This document shows, piece by piece, positions 44,538 to 52,389 of a stretch of 64,000 bases of DNA (position 1 is the stretch's first letter; each line of letters begins with the position of its first letter). The position numbers and the translations under genes are program-made. The notes beneath the pieces were generated by a model. The model saw only the letters and a list, made by a program, of their open reading frames with translations. It did not search any database and was not told where the DNA came from. The stretch comes from Agreia sp. PsM10 (GTDB taxonomy: Bacteria; Actinomycetota; Actinomycetes; Actinomycetales; Microbacteriaceae): the NCBI RefSeq assembly GCF_030433855.1, contig NZ_JARUXC010000014.1, positions 1-64,000 of the forward strand. Direction: 5' to 3'.

Positions 44538-44880
44538 TTCGACGGATCTTCTGGTCTTCTCCTACGGAGCTCTGCAAAGACGAGAGGTTCAAGAAGCCAT
44601 GTTCGGACGCGCATTCGAGTCGCGGCCTGCTCACCTCTCAGGATTCGAAGTCATCGAGGTTCCGGTACCCGCAGATCATCACGACCCGATCTTCGGCACG
44701 AGCGACACCCGACTCGTTCTCCAACCATCCGCTCATCCGGATTCGATCTTGAGAGGGCAGCTTCTCGCACTGACACCAGAAGAATTGCGCATTGCGGACG
44801 GCTTCGAGGCCCCCGAATACGCGCGGCAATTAGTCCGGATCGACAACGAGATCGAGGCTTGGGTTTACTTCCCCGTCTGA
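44524..44880 (+). CDS. gamma-glutamylcyclotransferase-like (AIG2 fold) protein
   Basis: A 118-aa protein with the GGCT/AIG2 barrel fold: VFSYGALQRREV (substrate-loop Y-G-x-L), the mid segment RGQLLALTPEELRIADGFE and APEYARQLVRI, where the acidic residue of the ring-closing catalysis is expected. Family members cyclise gamma-glutamyl amines or peptides; many small AIG2-like proteins have unknown substrates. ATG 44524 follows GGAAGGAG. It closes the five-gene operon, so its substrate is probably an intermediate or product of it. Confidence 0.75.
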   Translation: MQHDDSTDLLVFSYGALQRREVQEAMFGRAFESRPAHLSGFEVIEVPVPADHHDPIFGTSDTRLVLQPSAHPDSILRGQLLALTPEELRIADGFEAPEYARQLVRIDNEIEAWVYFPV

Positions 44881-44926
44881 TTGGAGCGCGTCGGCCGACC
44901 ACTCGTAGCCCGCGCCTGACTCCCGG

Positions 44927-45433
44927 TTAGCCGAGCTTGCTCCACGGTTTGAACGTCGGGGCTGCGGGCGACACGGGCCGCGTGACGCCGCCGCGAGTCT
45001 GCCTGATTGCCGAATTCAGGTAGAAAGCGCAGACGATCACGTTGAACACGAGGCTGGCTATCCACTCGCCGAGCGTGAGGCGGTTCGAAGCGCTTTCCTC
45101 AATAACGCCGGTCACGGTGAGTACAACGAATACGAGCGTAAATGCTGTGCCGACCAACAGGAGGATGCCCAATCGCCGGCTGAGTTTGGGCCACGCGGTC
45201 ATCTGCCACCAGGGGCGCGCGGGAGTGACCGGTTCTCCTGCGCCCCGAAAAATGCGCGTGGCCAGAAAGATCACCGCGAGCAGCACGATCGAATCGATGA
45301 TGTTCACGGCAAGAGGGTGCAGGCCCACAGCCGAGAGAAGCGCGAGAAAGGGGTACCTGATCAGGCAGACGACGACGATGTAGGCCAGTTTGATCGGCCA
45401 GCGAGTGATTCGAAGATCGAGGATTCTGTGCAC
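44927..45433 (-). CDS. small integral membrane protein of unknown function
   Basis: A 168-aa protein with four hydrophobic segments (about 13-30, 37-62, 90-112, 122-142) and a proline-rich C-terminal tail. The GTG start at 45433 (then CACAGAATCCTCGAT) lies inside a 5' segment that is nearly duplicated in front of the lipoprotein gene at 45608-46165. No domain recognised. It converges with the pterin operon. Confidence 0.75.
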   Translation of the reverse strand: MHRILDLRITRWPIKLAYIVVVCLIRYPFLALLSAVGLHPLAVNIIDSIVLLAVIFLATRIFRGAGEPVTPARPWWQMTAWPKLSRRLGILLLVGTAFTLVFVVLTVTGVIEESASNRLTLGEWIASLVFNVIVCAFYLNSAIRQTRGGVTRPVSPAAPTFKPWSKLG

Positions 45434-45548
45434 GCTAAAGACTTCTCTCGTCGGGCCGCCGTGTTCGCGACATGAGCCATGGCGAGTGCGCGGTCCCCGA
45501 ATCGATCACCCTCGACGAATCTATCGAAGTCGGGCGAATGTTTCTTCT
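45415..45548 (-). repeat. duplicated 5' region, copy A
   Basis: The first codons (GTG CAC AGA ATC CTC GAT) of the membrane-protein gene and ~115 bp upstream are closely matched by copy B at 46147-46270, including ATTCTGTGCACGCT, GCGGTCCCCGAATCGATCACC and CTATCGAAGTCGGGCGA. Both copies are on the same strand and in the same position relative to a start codon, implying a duplicated promoter and ribosome-binding site. Confidence 0.8.
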
Positions 45549-45607
45549 TGTTTATTGAGTAGCCGTCGACGCATTGCCGCAAGCAAATCATTGGGCGGCG
45601 GCAGCCT

Positions 45608-46165
45608 CTAATCGGCCGCGCACTCGAGCGCGAACGTGAGGGTCGCGTCGACTCTGACGGCGTCGTCGGTGTCGAGCTCGGCAACACGCAGATCGGTCGA
45701 TGACCTCTCGAGGATGAGCACCTCACCCGGAATCTCGGTGCCAAACATGATGCCGTCGTCCTCGTTCAGCACGGCACCCTTGCCGGTGAACAAGACGGCG
45801 AAGTCGGATACGGCCCATGCGCCGACGAACACATCATCGCCTGCCCTATCTGGGATGCTCGCGCCCGAGTCGTCGGCTGCCGACCACGTACTCCACTGCG
45901 CGGCGCCGTCGGGTTGGCAGAGCGGGCGATCGGGGTGGCCGGTCACCGTAACCTCCCTGCCCTCGTGCTCGAAGGAGATCTCGACGGTAGGCGCCTCGCC
46001 GGCCTGGGCGGGAGGTGAATTCTGTGTCGTCGGCTCTGTGCTCCGGTCGTCGGAGAGCGGACCAGGAGTGCATCCGACGAGCCCGACCGCGACGGCGGCC
46101 GTCACCATGAGCAGGGCCGCCGCCCTCATGCGGCTACCCGCGGTGCGATCGAGGATTCTGTGCAC
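45608..46165 (-). CDS. lipoprotein of unknown function
   Basis: A 185-aa secreted lipoprotein: after the shared MHRILD start, a hydrophobic segment ends in the lipobox VGLVGC (Cys about residue 32), followed by a disordered S/T/P-rich linker and a ~120-residue beta-rich acidic domain with no recognised family. ATG 46129 is a possible later start, but GTG 46165 is preferred because it corresponds to the start of the membrane-protein gene that uses the same duplicated leader. Confidence 0.72.
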   Translation of the reverse strand: MHRILDRTAGSRMRAAALLMVTAAVAVGLVGCTPGPLSDDRSTEPTTQNSPPAQAGEAPTVEISFEHEGREVTVTGHPDRPLCQPDGAAQWSTWSAADDSGASIPDRAGDDVFVGAWAVSDFAVLFTGKGAVLNEDDGIMFGTEIPGEVLILERSSTDLRVAELDTDDAVRVDATLTFALECAAD

Positions 46166-46270
46166 GCTGAAACTTCTTTCGTCGGGCCGCTCATTCGCGA
46201 CATCAGTCGTGGCGAGCAAGCGGTCCCCGAATCGATCACCCTCGGCAAATCTATCGAAGTCGGGCGACAG
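46147..46270 (-). repeat. duplicated 5' region, copy B
   Basis: Near-identical counterpart of copy A at 45415-45548, here in front of the lipoprotein gene. A few small indels distinguish the copies (for example GCTGAAACTTCTTT here against GCTAAAGACTTCTCT there). The coding sequences that follow are unrelated, so only the regulatory leader was duplicated or captured. Confidence 0.8.
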
Positions 46271-46284
46271 ATTCTCGTTGTCTT

Positions 46285-46656
46285 CTAGGCGCTCTCGACT
46301 CGCCGCGCCGCGAGCGCCGCGGCCACCCGCCCGATCAGGTCATACGGGATCGGTTTCGAGTACGGAAAGTTGATCGAGTCTTTGGCTGCGCGATAGGGCG
46401 CGATCTCTTCTTCGAGCGCGTCGTGTTCGCCGTCGTCGAGCCGAGCGACCGGATAGAGGCCGACGAACTTCTTCCAGGCGGCGTAGTGCAGCCCGTAGCG
46501 GCCGTCGAACATGACGGCGGGCATGTCATAGCGGTACTTCTCTTCACCGCCGGGCACCGCCTCGAGCAGAACTCGTCTGATCTCGCGCAGGATCGCCTGC
46601 TGCTCGGCGGGCTGCGACTCGATGTACTCGTCGACCGAGGTGAACCTCTCTGTCAT
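46285..46656 (-). CDS. DUF1801/YdhG-type protein
   Basis: A 123-aa soluble protein of the DUF1801 (YdhG, iron-chaperone-labelled) family: SVDEYIESQPAEQQAILREIRRVL at the start, a central EEKYRYDMPAVMF segment, a YPVARLDD stretch and a DSINFPYSKPIPYDLIGRV end, the usual family pattern. Function unproven. ATG 46656 is used; the longer frame does not resemble the family. Divergent from a second DUF1801-like gene at 46798. Confidence 0.87.
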   Translation of the reverse strand: MTERFTSVDEYIESQPAEQQAILREIRRVLLEAVPGGEEKYRYDMPAVMFDGRYGLHYAAWKKFVGLYPVARLDDGEHDALEEEIAPYRAAKDSINFPYSKPIPYDLIGRVAAALAARRVESA

Positions 46657-46797
46657 GCGCCCAGAATCCCACGCCTCGTCGCGCTGATCAATATCGGTCA
46701 GGATCGAAGAAGCGCGCAGCATGCGGGCATCCCTATTCTGAAAACACCGCCGCACACATGTGGCGCCTCTGTTGATGAACGACCGAAGGAGACCACC

Positions 46798-47229
46798 ATG
46801 GCCGCTGCCGAAGGACTGAGCAAAGAAGAACGCGACGCCGTCAAGGAGCGCGCGAAGGAGCTGCGCGACGAGGCCAAGGCGGGCAAGAACCGCGAGGCGG
46901 GCGAGAAGGCCGTAGCGAAGGCGATCGCAGAGATGCCCGAATCGGATGCCGCTATCGCGGGCCGCATCCACGAACTCGTCGCGCAACACGCACCCCAGCT
47001 GATGCCGAAGACCTGGTACAGCCAGCCGGCCTATGCGAACACAGAGGGCAAGGTCATCCTGTTCGTGCAGAGCGCGGCCAAGTTCAAGACGCGCTACTGC
47101 ACCCTGGGCTTCAGTGAAGACGCGGCCCTCGACGACGGAGAGATGTGGCCGACGTCATTCGCGGTGATGACGCTGACGCCTGCGGTAGAGAAGGCGATCG
47201 CGGACCTCATTCTGCGCGCGTCGATGTGA
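46798..47229 (+). CDS. DUF1801-like protein
   Basis: A 143-aa protein. The N-terminal ~45 residues are a highly charged K/E/R/A helix (KEERDAVKERAKELRDEAKAG), followed by a DUF1801-like domain with PKTWYSQPAYANTEGKVILF and a GFSEDAALDDGEMWPTSFAV end. GAAGGAG precedes ATG 46798. Two divergent members of the same family side by side suggest a duplication, although they differ greatly in sequence. Function unknown. Confidence 0.85.
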   Translation: MAAAEGLSKEERDAVKERAKELRDEAKAGKNREAGEKAVAKAIAEMPESDAAIAGRIHELVAQHAPQLMPKTWYSQPAYANTEGKVILFVQSAAKFKTRYCTLGFSEDAALDDGEMWPTSFAVMTLTPAVEKAIADLILRASM

Positions 47230-47394
47230 GCCCAAAGGCCGCGGAATAATTCGAACGTCGGTTTTCTGCCTTCAACTTAGCAACTCGCATTGGCCTAAAA
47301 CTTGAGGCACGAACTCTCCTCGGCACCATCACCCGTTGAATCATAACGACAGCAGAACCATCCGCCCATCAGCGTCGCCGCATCGGGCGAATGT

Positions 47395-48756
47395 TTACCC
47401 GGTTCCGGCTTCACGGGCGTCAAACGTGTCGCCGTCATCAATCTTGATGGTCGGTCTCCTCGTCCTCTTCCCCGGTAGTTCGTCGACCAGCGCATCAACT
47501 ATTGGCTGCGCTTTCGTGCGAGACAGCGTCAATAGGGATGCATCTCCGAGCGATATTGCAGCGCGAAGCGCGCTCGGCGCATAGGTCAGTGATCCCAGGA
47601 GCGCGAGAGCTGCCGCTCGCGCGAGTGGCGGCGGGACGCTATTGCCGACCTGTCGATGCCCATGCCAATTGGTGGTGTGGAACCGGAACCAGTCTGGGTA
47701 GCCATGCAGCCGCGCCGCTTCCCGCACAGTTACAACACGATTCTCATGAGGGTGAATCGGCCGCGGAGACGTATGCGACCCTCTCTCAGAGCCAGTGCCC
47801 GCCCTTAGCGTTCGAGAAGGCCCATCGAGTGGGAGCCTGTATAGGCGACTCTTAGGTTCGACCGCTCCGCGCTCGGTTAGCGCGAACCGCTGGACCGTCT
47901 CCGCTGTGTGAACGGTCCGACGCGACCCTGTCAAGCGGGATGGTTCCCACAACCTTGGTCTCGACTTGTCACCAGGCAGTACGTCGACACCAGCTAATGC
48001 GCGCGCGTATGGGCTCTTGATCGATGCTCGCCTCTTAGCATCCTCTGGGTTGAGTTCTACCTCATCCGATTCGAGCAGTCCGTCATAGTCGATAGGCGAC
48101 GGCAGCCCATCAAGGGCTTCTTCCACTGACACCTCGCCCTCGATGGGAACAGGACGCGACGGAGCGGCCCCACCCAGCGCCCCCAGTACGATGACTCTCC
48201 GGCGGGTCTGCGGCACACCGAAATGAAGACTGTTCACGGGCTTGTCGGTCCCAGAGAGCGAATACCCAGCCTTTCGGAGTCGGTCGAACGCTTCCTCGCG
48301 AACGTCATCGAATTTCTTCTCGAGCAGGCCCGCCACGTTCTCCAGACAGAAGGTCTGTGGCTTGAGCTCTTCAACCATTCGAACAAAATGCAGAAGCAGG
48401 TTGTTGCGCTCGTCACCCTGTTCGCGCTTTCCCCCAGTGGAGAAACCTTGACAAGGCGGGCCGCCGATCAGTGCATCGATCCGGCCCGGCCAAGGGACAC
48501 CGGGGTGGAGCCGCCGAAAGCCGCGCTCGGCAGCTGCCATCACATCAACAGGCAGAAGCTTCGAGGCGTCACGACATACGACCTCACCCTGAGGAAAGTT
48601 GAAGGCATGAGTAGCGGCATGAACGGGATCGTATTCCACAGCAGCGACCACATCATAGCCTGCCTGTTCAAACCCGAGACTCATTCCGCCTGCGCCGGCG
48701 AAAAGATCTACTGCGATGGGCCGCGTCGAACGCGCTCGGCTAGTGGATAGAGGCAT
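47395..48756 (-). CDS. DNA (cytosine-5-)-methyltransferase
   Basis: A 453-aa C5-cytosine methyltransferase (466 aa if started at 48795; ATG 48774 is also possible). The motif order is canonical: I (VDLFAGAGGMSLGF), IV with the catalytic Cys (GGPPCQGFS, about residue 102), VI (ENV), VIII (QTRRR), target recognition region between ~220 and 330, IX (RLHGYP) and X (QVGNSVPP). A C-terminal extension of ~75 residues follows motif X. It transfers methyl groups from SAM to DNA cytosine. It is divergent from a GHKL ATPase and a methyltransferase-like gene with ~90 bp between starts; no restriction nuclease is recognised. GC is lower than in core genes. Confidence 0.94.
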   Translation of the reverse strand: MPLSTSRARSTRPIAVDLFAGAGGMSLGFEQAGYDVVAAVEYDPVHAATHAFNFPQGEVVCRDASKLLPVDVMAAAERGFRRLHPGVPWPGRIDALIGGPPCQGFSTGGKREQGDERNNLLLHFVRMVEELKPQTFCLENVAGLLEKKFDDVREEAFDRLRKAGYSLSGTDKPVNSLHFGVPQTRRRVIVLGALGGAAPSRPVPIEGEVSVEEALDGLPSPIDYDGLLESDEVELNPEDAKRRASIKSPYARALAGVDVLPGDKSRPRLWEPSRLTGSRRTVHTAETVQRFALTERGAVEPKSRLYRLPLDGPSRTLRAGTGSERGSHTSPRPIHPHENRVVTVREAARLHGYPDWFRFHTTNWHGHRQVGNSVPPPLARAAALALLGSLTYAPSALRAAISLGDASLLTLSRTKAQPIVDALVDELPGKRTRRPTIKIDDGDTFDAREAGTG

Positions 48757-48847
48757 CCTACGACGATCGCACATCTTGCACTCGAACGCACGCAACTAGA
48801 GACCCCGTGTTCCCTTCGGGCCAGCAGAAGTCGGGCATCATGTGTAA

Positions 48848-50263
48848 ATGGTCACATCTACCCCTGACACGACGATCGATGCTGGCGCCGAGAAACGTTT
48901 CTTCATCGAAATGCTAACGAAGGACATCGAGCTACTCCCCGCCATCGTTGATCTCCTCGACAACAGCGTGGACGGAGCACGCGGCCTCCACCCCGATGGC
49001 GATCTATCGGGACAATGGGTGAAGATTAATTTCGGCAATGGCTCCTTCACAATTGCGGACAACTCAGGTGGCATCTCGGCTGAAATCGCTCGACATTACG
49101 CATTCCGATTCGGGCGCTCCAAAAGTTTCACGGGCGTGAAACGCTCAGTTGGTCAATTCGGTGTCGGAATGAAACGCGCCATATTCAAGATCGGGAACGC
49201 TTTTTCTGTCGAATCTGCCCACCGCGGTGCGACCGGCAAGGATGACGGCTCACGCTTCGATCTGGAAGTAGACGTTGAGGACTGGGCCATCCAGGGCGAC
49301 TGGACATTCCAGTTCAACAGAGTAGAAGAGAACATTTCTCTCTTGCCGATCGAGGCAGCAGGAACGATGATCTCGGTGACGAACCTTCATCCGAGTGTCC
49401 AAGACGATCTGAACGATCCCACCATCGTGCAGGCGCTGCGGACTGAACTGCGGATTCGTCATCAAGAGTCAATCCAGAGCGGATTACAACTGTTTCTCAA
49501 TAGCGACAAGCCACTTTCGGCGTCGAGGCCATCACTCCAAGCATCAGACGTTGTGCGACCGGTCTTCAAAGAATTTCAAGTCTCTGGGGCTGACGGCGGC
49601 GTTGTGGATGTGAAGCTTTATGCCGGAACCGTAGCGCCGCCGAAGCGCGAGAAAGAAATCGATCCCGAGGACGATGGTCAGGCAGAGAACTTCCAAGACC
49701 CTGGTGACGCCGGGTGGTACCTCTTCTGCAACGACAGGCTGTTGCTCGTCGCAGACAGGACACCCATCACTGGGTGGGGCAATCCAGCAGCCGCGTACCA
49801 CCCCCAGTACCGTCTCTTCAGAGGCTTCGTCTACCTTTCGGCAGACGATGCCAGCCTCTTGCCGTGGAACACAACAAAGACCGCCGTCGACCGTGACTCA
49901 CCTGTGTTCCGGGCGGTTCAGTCGGAAATGAAGACAACGCTAGTCGCAGTGCAAGCCGTGATTAACCGCGCAAAACAGGTACGCGCTCGTGTTGAGGACG
50001 AGGATGTGAAGCCCGATTTGCTCGTAGCTCTGGACGAAACACCTGACAAACCAATCAGTTCGCTCGCGACTTCGTCGCAGATGGTCACTCCGGCTGCTCC
50101 GCCACCCAAGCCGAAGGCTCCTCCAACACCCAAGATTCAACGTATCCAGTATGCCGTTGACTTGGACCGATTTGAGGAGGTTGCCCAAGCGATAGGGGCA
50201 AGCAGCGGTTCTGAAGTTGGCCGCCTCACCTTCGACTACTTCTACGACCAAGAGATCGACTGA
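48848..50263 (+). CDS. GHKL (MORC-like) ATPase
   Basis: A 471-aa protein of the GHKL ATPase superfamily (gyrase/Hsp90/MutL/MORC). The N-box LLDNSVDGA (residues 36-44), the G1 box IADNSGGI (~69-76) and the G2 lid GQFGVGMKRA (~102-111) are all intact, so it should bind and hydrolyse ATP. Residues ~250-470 are an unassigned partner domain with a proline-rich linker (PPPKPKAPPTPK near 415). Prokaryotic MORC-like ATPases have been linked to DNA modification and defence operons. Its stop overlaps the start of the next gene (TGATG); it is divergent from the cytosine methyltransferase. Confidence 0.85.
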   Translation: MVTSTPDTTIDAGAEKRFFIEMLTKDIELLPAIVDLLDNSVDGARGLHPDGDLSGQWVKINFGNGSFTIADNSGGISAEIARHYAFRFGRSKSFTGVKRSVGQFGVGMKRAIFKIGNAFSVESAHRGATGKDDGSRFDLEVDVEDWAIQGDWTFQFNRVEENISLLPIEAAGTMISVTNLHPSVQDDLNDPTIVQALRTELRIRHQESIQSGLQLFLNSDKPLSASRPSLQASDVVRPVFKEFQVSGADGGVVDVKLYAGTVAPPKREKEIDPEDDGQAENFQDPGDAGWYLFCNDRLLLVADRTPITGWGNPAAAYHPQYRLFRGFVYLSADDASLLPWNTTKTAVDRDSPVFRAVQSEMKTTLVAVQAVINRAKQVRARVEDEDVKPDLLVALDETPDKPISSLATSSQMVTPAAPPPKPKAPPTPKIQRIQYAVDLDRFEEVAQAIGASSGSEVGRLTFDYFYDQEID

Positions 50264-51156
50264 TGGCACGTCAGTATGAGTTTCGGCCGGCAAAGGCAGC
50301 TCAACGCATGATGATTGTCGATGCCTGTCGAAGGCTGACCGCGATTGCTCCTCTCGTCAAGTATCAATACGTCGGTTTTGGAGGGTTGGAGTTTATAGAC
50401 TTCGTCGAGTTCCACCGGGGACTCGGCGTTCCTCAGATGACGAGTATTGAGCGCGACACGAACATGCAGCACCGGCTCGACTTCAACAAGCCCTATAAGA
50501 GCATTCGTGTTCTAATGGGCGAAGCCCGCGACCAACTCCCTCAAGTTGACTGGACTCAATTGTCCATAACTTGGCTCGACTACACCGACGTGCTCACCAC
50601 CGACATTCTGCGAGACGTTGACTTCGTTGTGCGCTCCAGCCAACCTGGCAGCATCGTCATTGTCACCGTAAATGGCGCTACGACAAAAGTCCCGGTTCCT
50701 GAACGTCTGAGCAACCTCCGCGCTAGCCTAGGCAGCCACGTAGACGACTCCCTCACCGAGAAAGACATGGCAGGCTGGGGACCCACCAAACTCGAACGAA
50801 GCGTTCTCCAAGCAACCGCGCACGCGGCTGGAAGGCAGGCTCACGGTTTGCCTTTTCGTCAACTCTTCAACTTTCACTACGCGGATGACGCGAAGATGCT
50901 GACATGGGGTGGCATCACCACCAGCTCGTCTTTAGATCGGACAATTGATTCGTGCCGCTTCGAGGATCTTCATTTCATTCGCGGCGACGACGACCCATTC
51001 GAGATAAACGTGCCCGTGCTCACCGAGAAAGAAATCGCCTATCTGGAAACGGAGCTTGTTGGAATCCCGACTCCACTACCGCAGATCAGAGGAATTTCGT
51101 CTGCGGAGATAAAAGCTTTTGCTCAGGTCTATCGGTGGCGAGTCGGCTCGCGCTAA
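50263..51156 (+). CDS. methyltransferase-like partner of the GHKL ATPase
   Basis: A 297-aa protein whose first ~180 residues look like a SAM-dependent Rossmann fold: VGFGGLEFIDF (motif I, around 37-47), SIERD (end of strand 2, near 65) and WLDYTDVL (near 105, motif IV position). The rest has no recognised domain. Its role is unclear: it could methylate, or it could only bind a nucleotide. Translation is coupled to the ATPase. I do not recognise a named defence system with this exact pair plus a C5 methyltransferase. A CGAGGG-AA-CCCTCG hairpin follows its stop. Confidence 0.72.
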   Translation: MARQYEFRPAKAAQRMMIVDACRRLTAIAPLVKYQYVGFGGLEFIDFVEFHRGLGVPQMTSIERDTNMQHRLDFNKPYKSIRVLMGEARDQLPQVDWTQLSITWLDYTDVLTTDILRDVDFVVRSSQPGSIVIVTVNGATTKVPVPERLSNLRASLGSHVDDSLTEKDMAGWGPTKLERSVLQATAHAAGRQAHGLPFRQLFNFHYADDAKMLTWGGITTSSSLDRTIDSCRFEDLHFIRGDDDPFEINVPVLTEKEIAYLETELVGIPTPLPQIRGISSAEIKAFAQVYRWRVGSR

Positions 51157-51520
51157 TCAGAACGAATCTTGTGAGCCGAGGGAACCCTCGCGGTTTGTTG
51201 GTTCCTCCCGACTGACCGCTCGTGGGCTCGCCAACTGCCCCACTAGCCCTGAATGGGAAGAATCGATCCTACGTAGCGCGGAGTATTCGATCACAATGAG
51301 CTTCTCCCGCCAACTGCGAAGTAAATTGGCCTCCATGTCTGCCCTATGTAGGAACACATGTGTTGCTAGGAGAATCTGCAAGTGCGAGCCACAGGCCGTC
51401 GGCTACTTCTCAAGTCGTTGATCCCTCAGGCCACGACCAACATGTCAATCTCGCCGAAGTAGCCGATCCGTCGCGGCGTCATAGTTGCCAATACCAAGCC
51501 GAGGATCAACATGATTCGTC
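51157..51520. other. intergenic stretch before tRNA-Arg, no gene seen
   Basis: No convincing coding region is present. A short hairpin CGAGGG-AA-CCCTCG (51177-51190) may terminate the upstream operon. TCGGCTACTTC (51399-51409) and GAAGTAGCCGA (51456-51466) are a perfect 11-bp inverted pair 46 bp apart. CTACGTAG occurs near 51272. No integrase remnant or duplicated tRNA end was found by eye. Confidence 0.45.
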
Positions 51521-51595
51521 TGGTGCCCCTGGAGGGACTCGAACCCCCAACCTGTTCCTTAGGACGGAATTGCTCTTCCATTGAGCTACAGAGGC
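51521..51595 (-). tRNA. tRNA-Arg (anticodon CCU)
   Basis: The 75-nt minus-strand gene has acceptor GCCTCTG pairing with CAGGGGC, discriminator A and encoded CCA (3' end at 51521). The anticodon arm is ATTCC-GTCCTAA-GGAAC (one A-C mismatch at the stem base) with anticodon CCT, reading AGG arginine codons; T loop TTCGAGT. Its 3' end points to the left, toward the lower-GC block, the orientation expected at an integration hot spot. Confidence 0.93.
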
Positions 51596-51630
51596 TGGCC
51601 TTTAGGAGTTTAGCTTAGAGGCGAGGTCGG

Positions 51631-51671
51631 GTGGTCTCGATACGGTCGCTGCGCGACCTACTCGACCAGCG
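51631..51671. repeat. REP-like element, copy 1
   Basis: Begins GTGGTCTCGATACG and ends CTACTCGACCAGCG; in between GGTCGC-TGC-GCGACC is a perfect hairpin and the ends (TCGA...TCGA) can pair further. The whole unit folds as a stem-loop of the type common in Microbacteriaceae intergenic regions. Confidence 0.7.
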
Positions 51672-51685
51672 CATCCGGCGGGATG

Positions 51686-51736
51686 GTGGTCTCGATACGC
51701 GTCGGCCGCGGGCGGCCTTTGGCTACTCGACCAGCG
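51686..51736. repeat. REP-like element, copy 2
   Basis: Same boundaries as copy 1 (GTGGTCTCGATACG at 51686, CTACTCGACCAGCG ending 51736) with a different central hairpin, GGCCG-CGGG-CGGCC. It follows copy 1 after 14 bp, between tRNA-Arg and the HNH gene. Confidence 0.7.
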
Positions 51737-51802
51737 CAAATCAGTCAACACGGCGAAGCCGTCAATAAATAGGGCACGGCGAAGCCGTTCGATAGCCAGC
51801 TG

Positions 51803-52300
51803 CTACGCCGCGCTCTCGATGTAGCCCTCCCAGGCCGGCTCCGCGCGCTCCGCTCCGCGGACCGTCCAGCCCGACTGGTGCGGCATCTTCGGCGTGGCCC
51901 GCAGAGTCCAGCCCATCTCGGCCGGGGTGCGGTCGCTCTTGATGTTGTTGCAGCGCAGGCAGCAGGCCACGAGGTTCTCCCAGGTGTCCTTGCCTCCGCG
52001 CGACTTGGGCTGCACGTGGTCGATGGTGGTCGCTGCGCCCCCGCAGTACAGGCAGCGCATGCCGTCGCGGCGCAGCACTCCCCTGCGCGACACGGGCATG
52101 AGCCTGGTCGAGGGGATGCGCACGTAGCGCGTCAGGATGATCACGCTCGGCCGATCGAACAGGCCAGAGGTGGCCCAGACCGGATGCTCGACGTCGCTCT
52201 CGATGATGGTCGCCTTCTCGTTCATCACGAGAACGATGGCGCGCTTGAACGAGACCACTCCGAGTGGCTCGTATCCCGCGTTCAAAACAAGTGTTCGCAT
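51803..52300 (-). CDS. HNH endonuclease family protein
   Basis: A 165-aa HNH protein: RCLYCGGAATTIDHVQPKSRGG supplies the first zinc Cys pair and the catalytic DH, and CCLRCNN the second Cys pair with the final Asn. ATG 52300 (MRTLVLNAGYEPLG) is the family start and has GAAAGGG upstream. These conserved actinobacterial HNH proteins are core genes of unknown physiological role and are not part of the adjacent island. A 7-bp hairpin and a terminator lie in the 5' region. Confidence 0.88.
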   Translation of the reverse strand: MRTLVLNAGYEPLGVVSFKRAIVLVMNEKATIIESDVEHPVWATSGLFDRPSVIILTRYVRIPSTRLMPVSRRGVLRRDGMRCLYCGGAATTIDHVQPKSRGGKDTWENLVACCLRCNNIKSDRTPAEMGWTLRATPKMPHQSGWTVRGAERAEPAWEGYIESAA

Positions 52301-52318
52301 TGTTGCCCTTTCGAATTG

Positions 52319-52337
52319 CCCTGCACGGCTTGCAGGG
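52319..52337 (-). promoter_or_regulatory. hairpin in the leader of the HNH gene
   Basis: CCCTGCA (52319-52325) and TGCAGGG (52331-52337) form a 7-bp stem with a five-base loop, immediately upstream of the HNH ribosome-binding site. It could influence translation; this is only structural evidence. Confidence 0.35.
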
Positions 52338-52389
52338 ACCCGATGTGTCACCCATCGATTTTCAAGCGATTACAAGAGCAAATGGACAC

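Noticed and set aside
47383-47396. third copy of the duplicated promoter (TCGGGCGAATGTTT also at 45530)
   Set aside because: Only 14 bases match, and several chance 14-mer matches are expected in 64 kb.
51521-51595. att site or integrase at tRNA-Arg
   Set aside because: The orientation fits, but no integrase gene and no second copy of the tRNA 3' end could be found by eye; kept only as context.
47395-52300. HNH protein as the restriction enzyme of the Dcm/GHKL cluster
   Set aside because: It is separated by a tRNA gene and repeats, is high-GC and belongs to a conserved core HNH family found without such methyltransferases.
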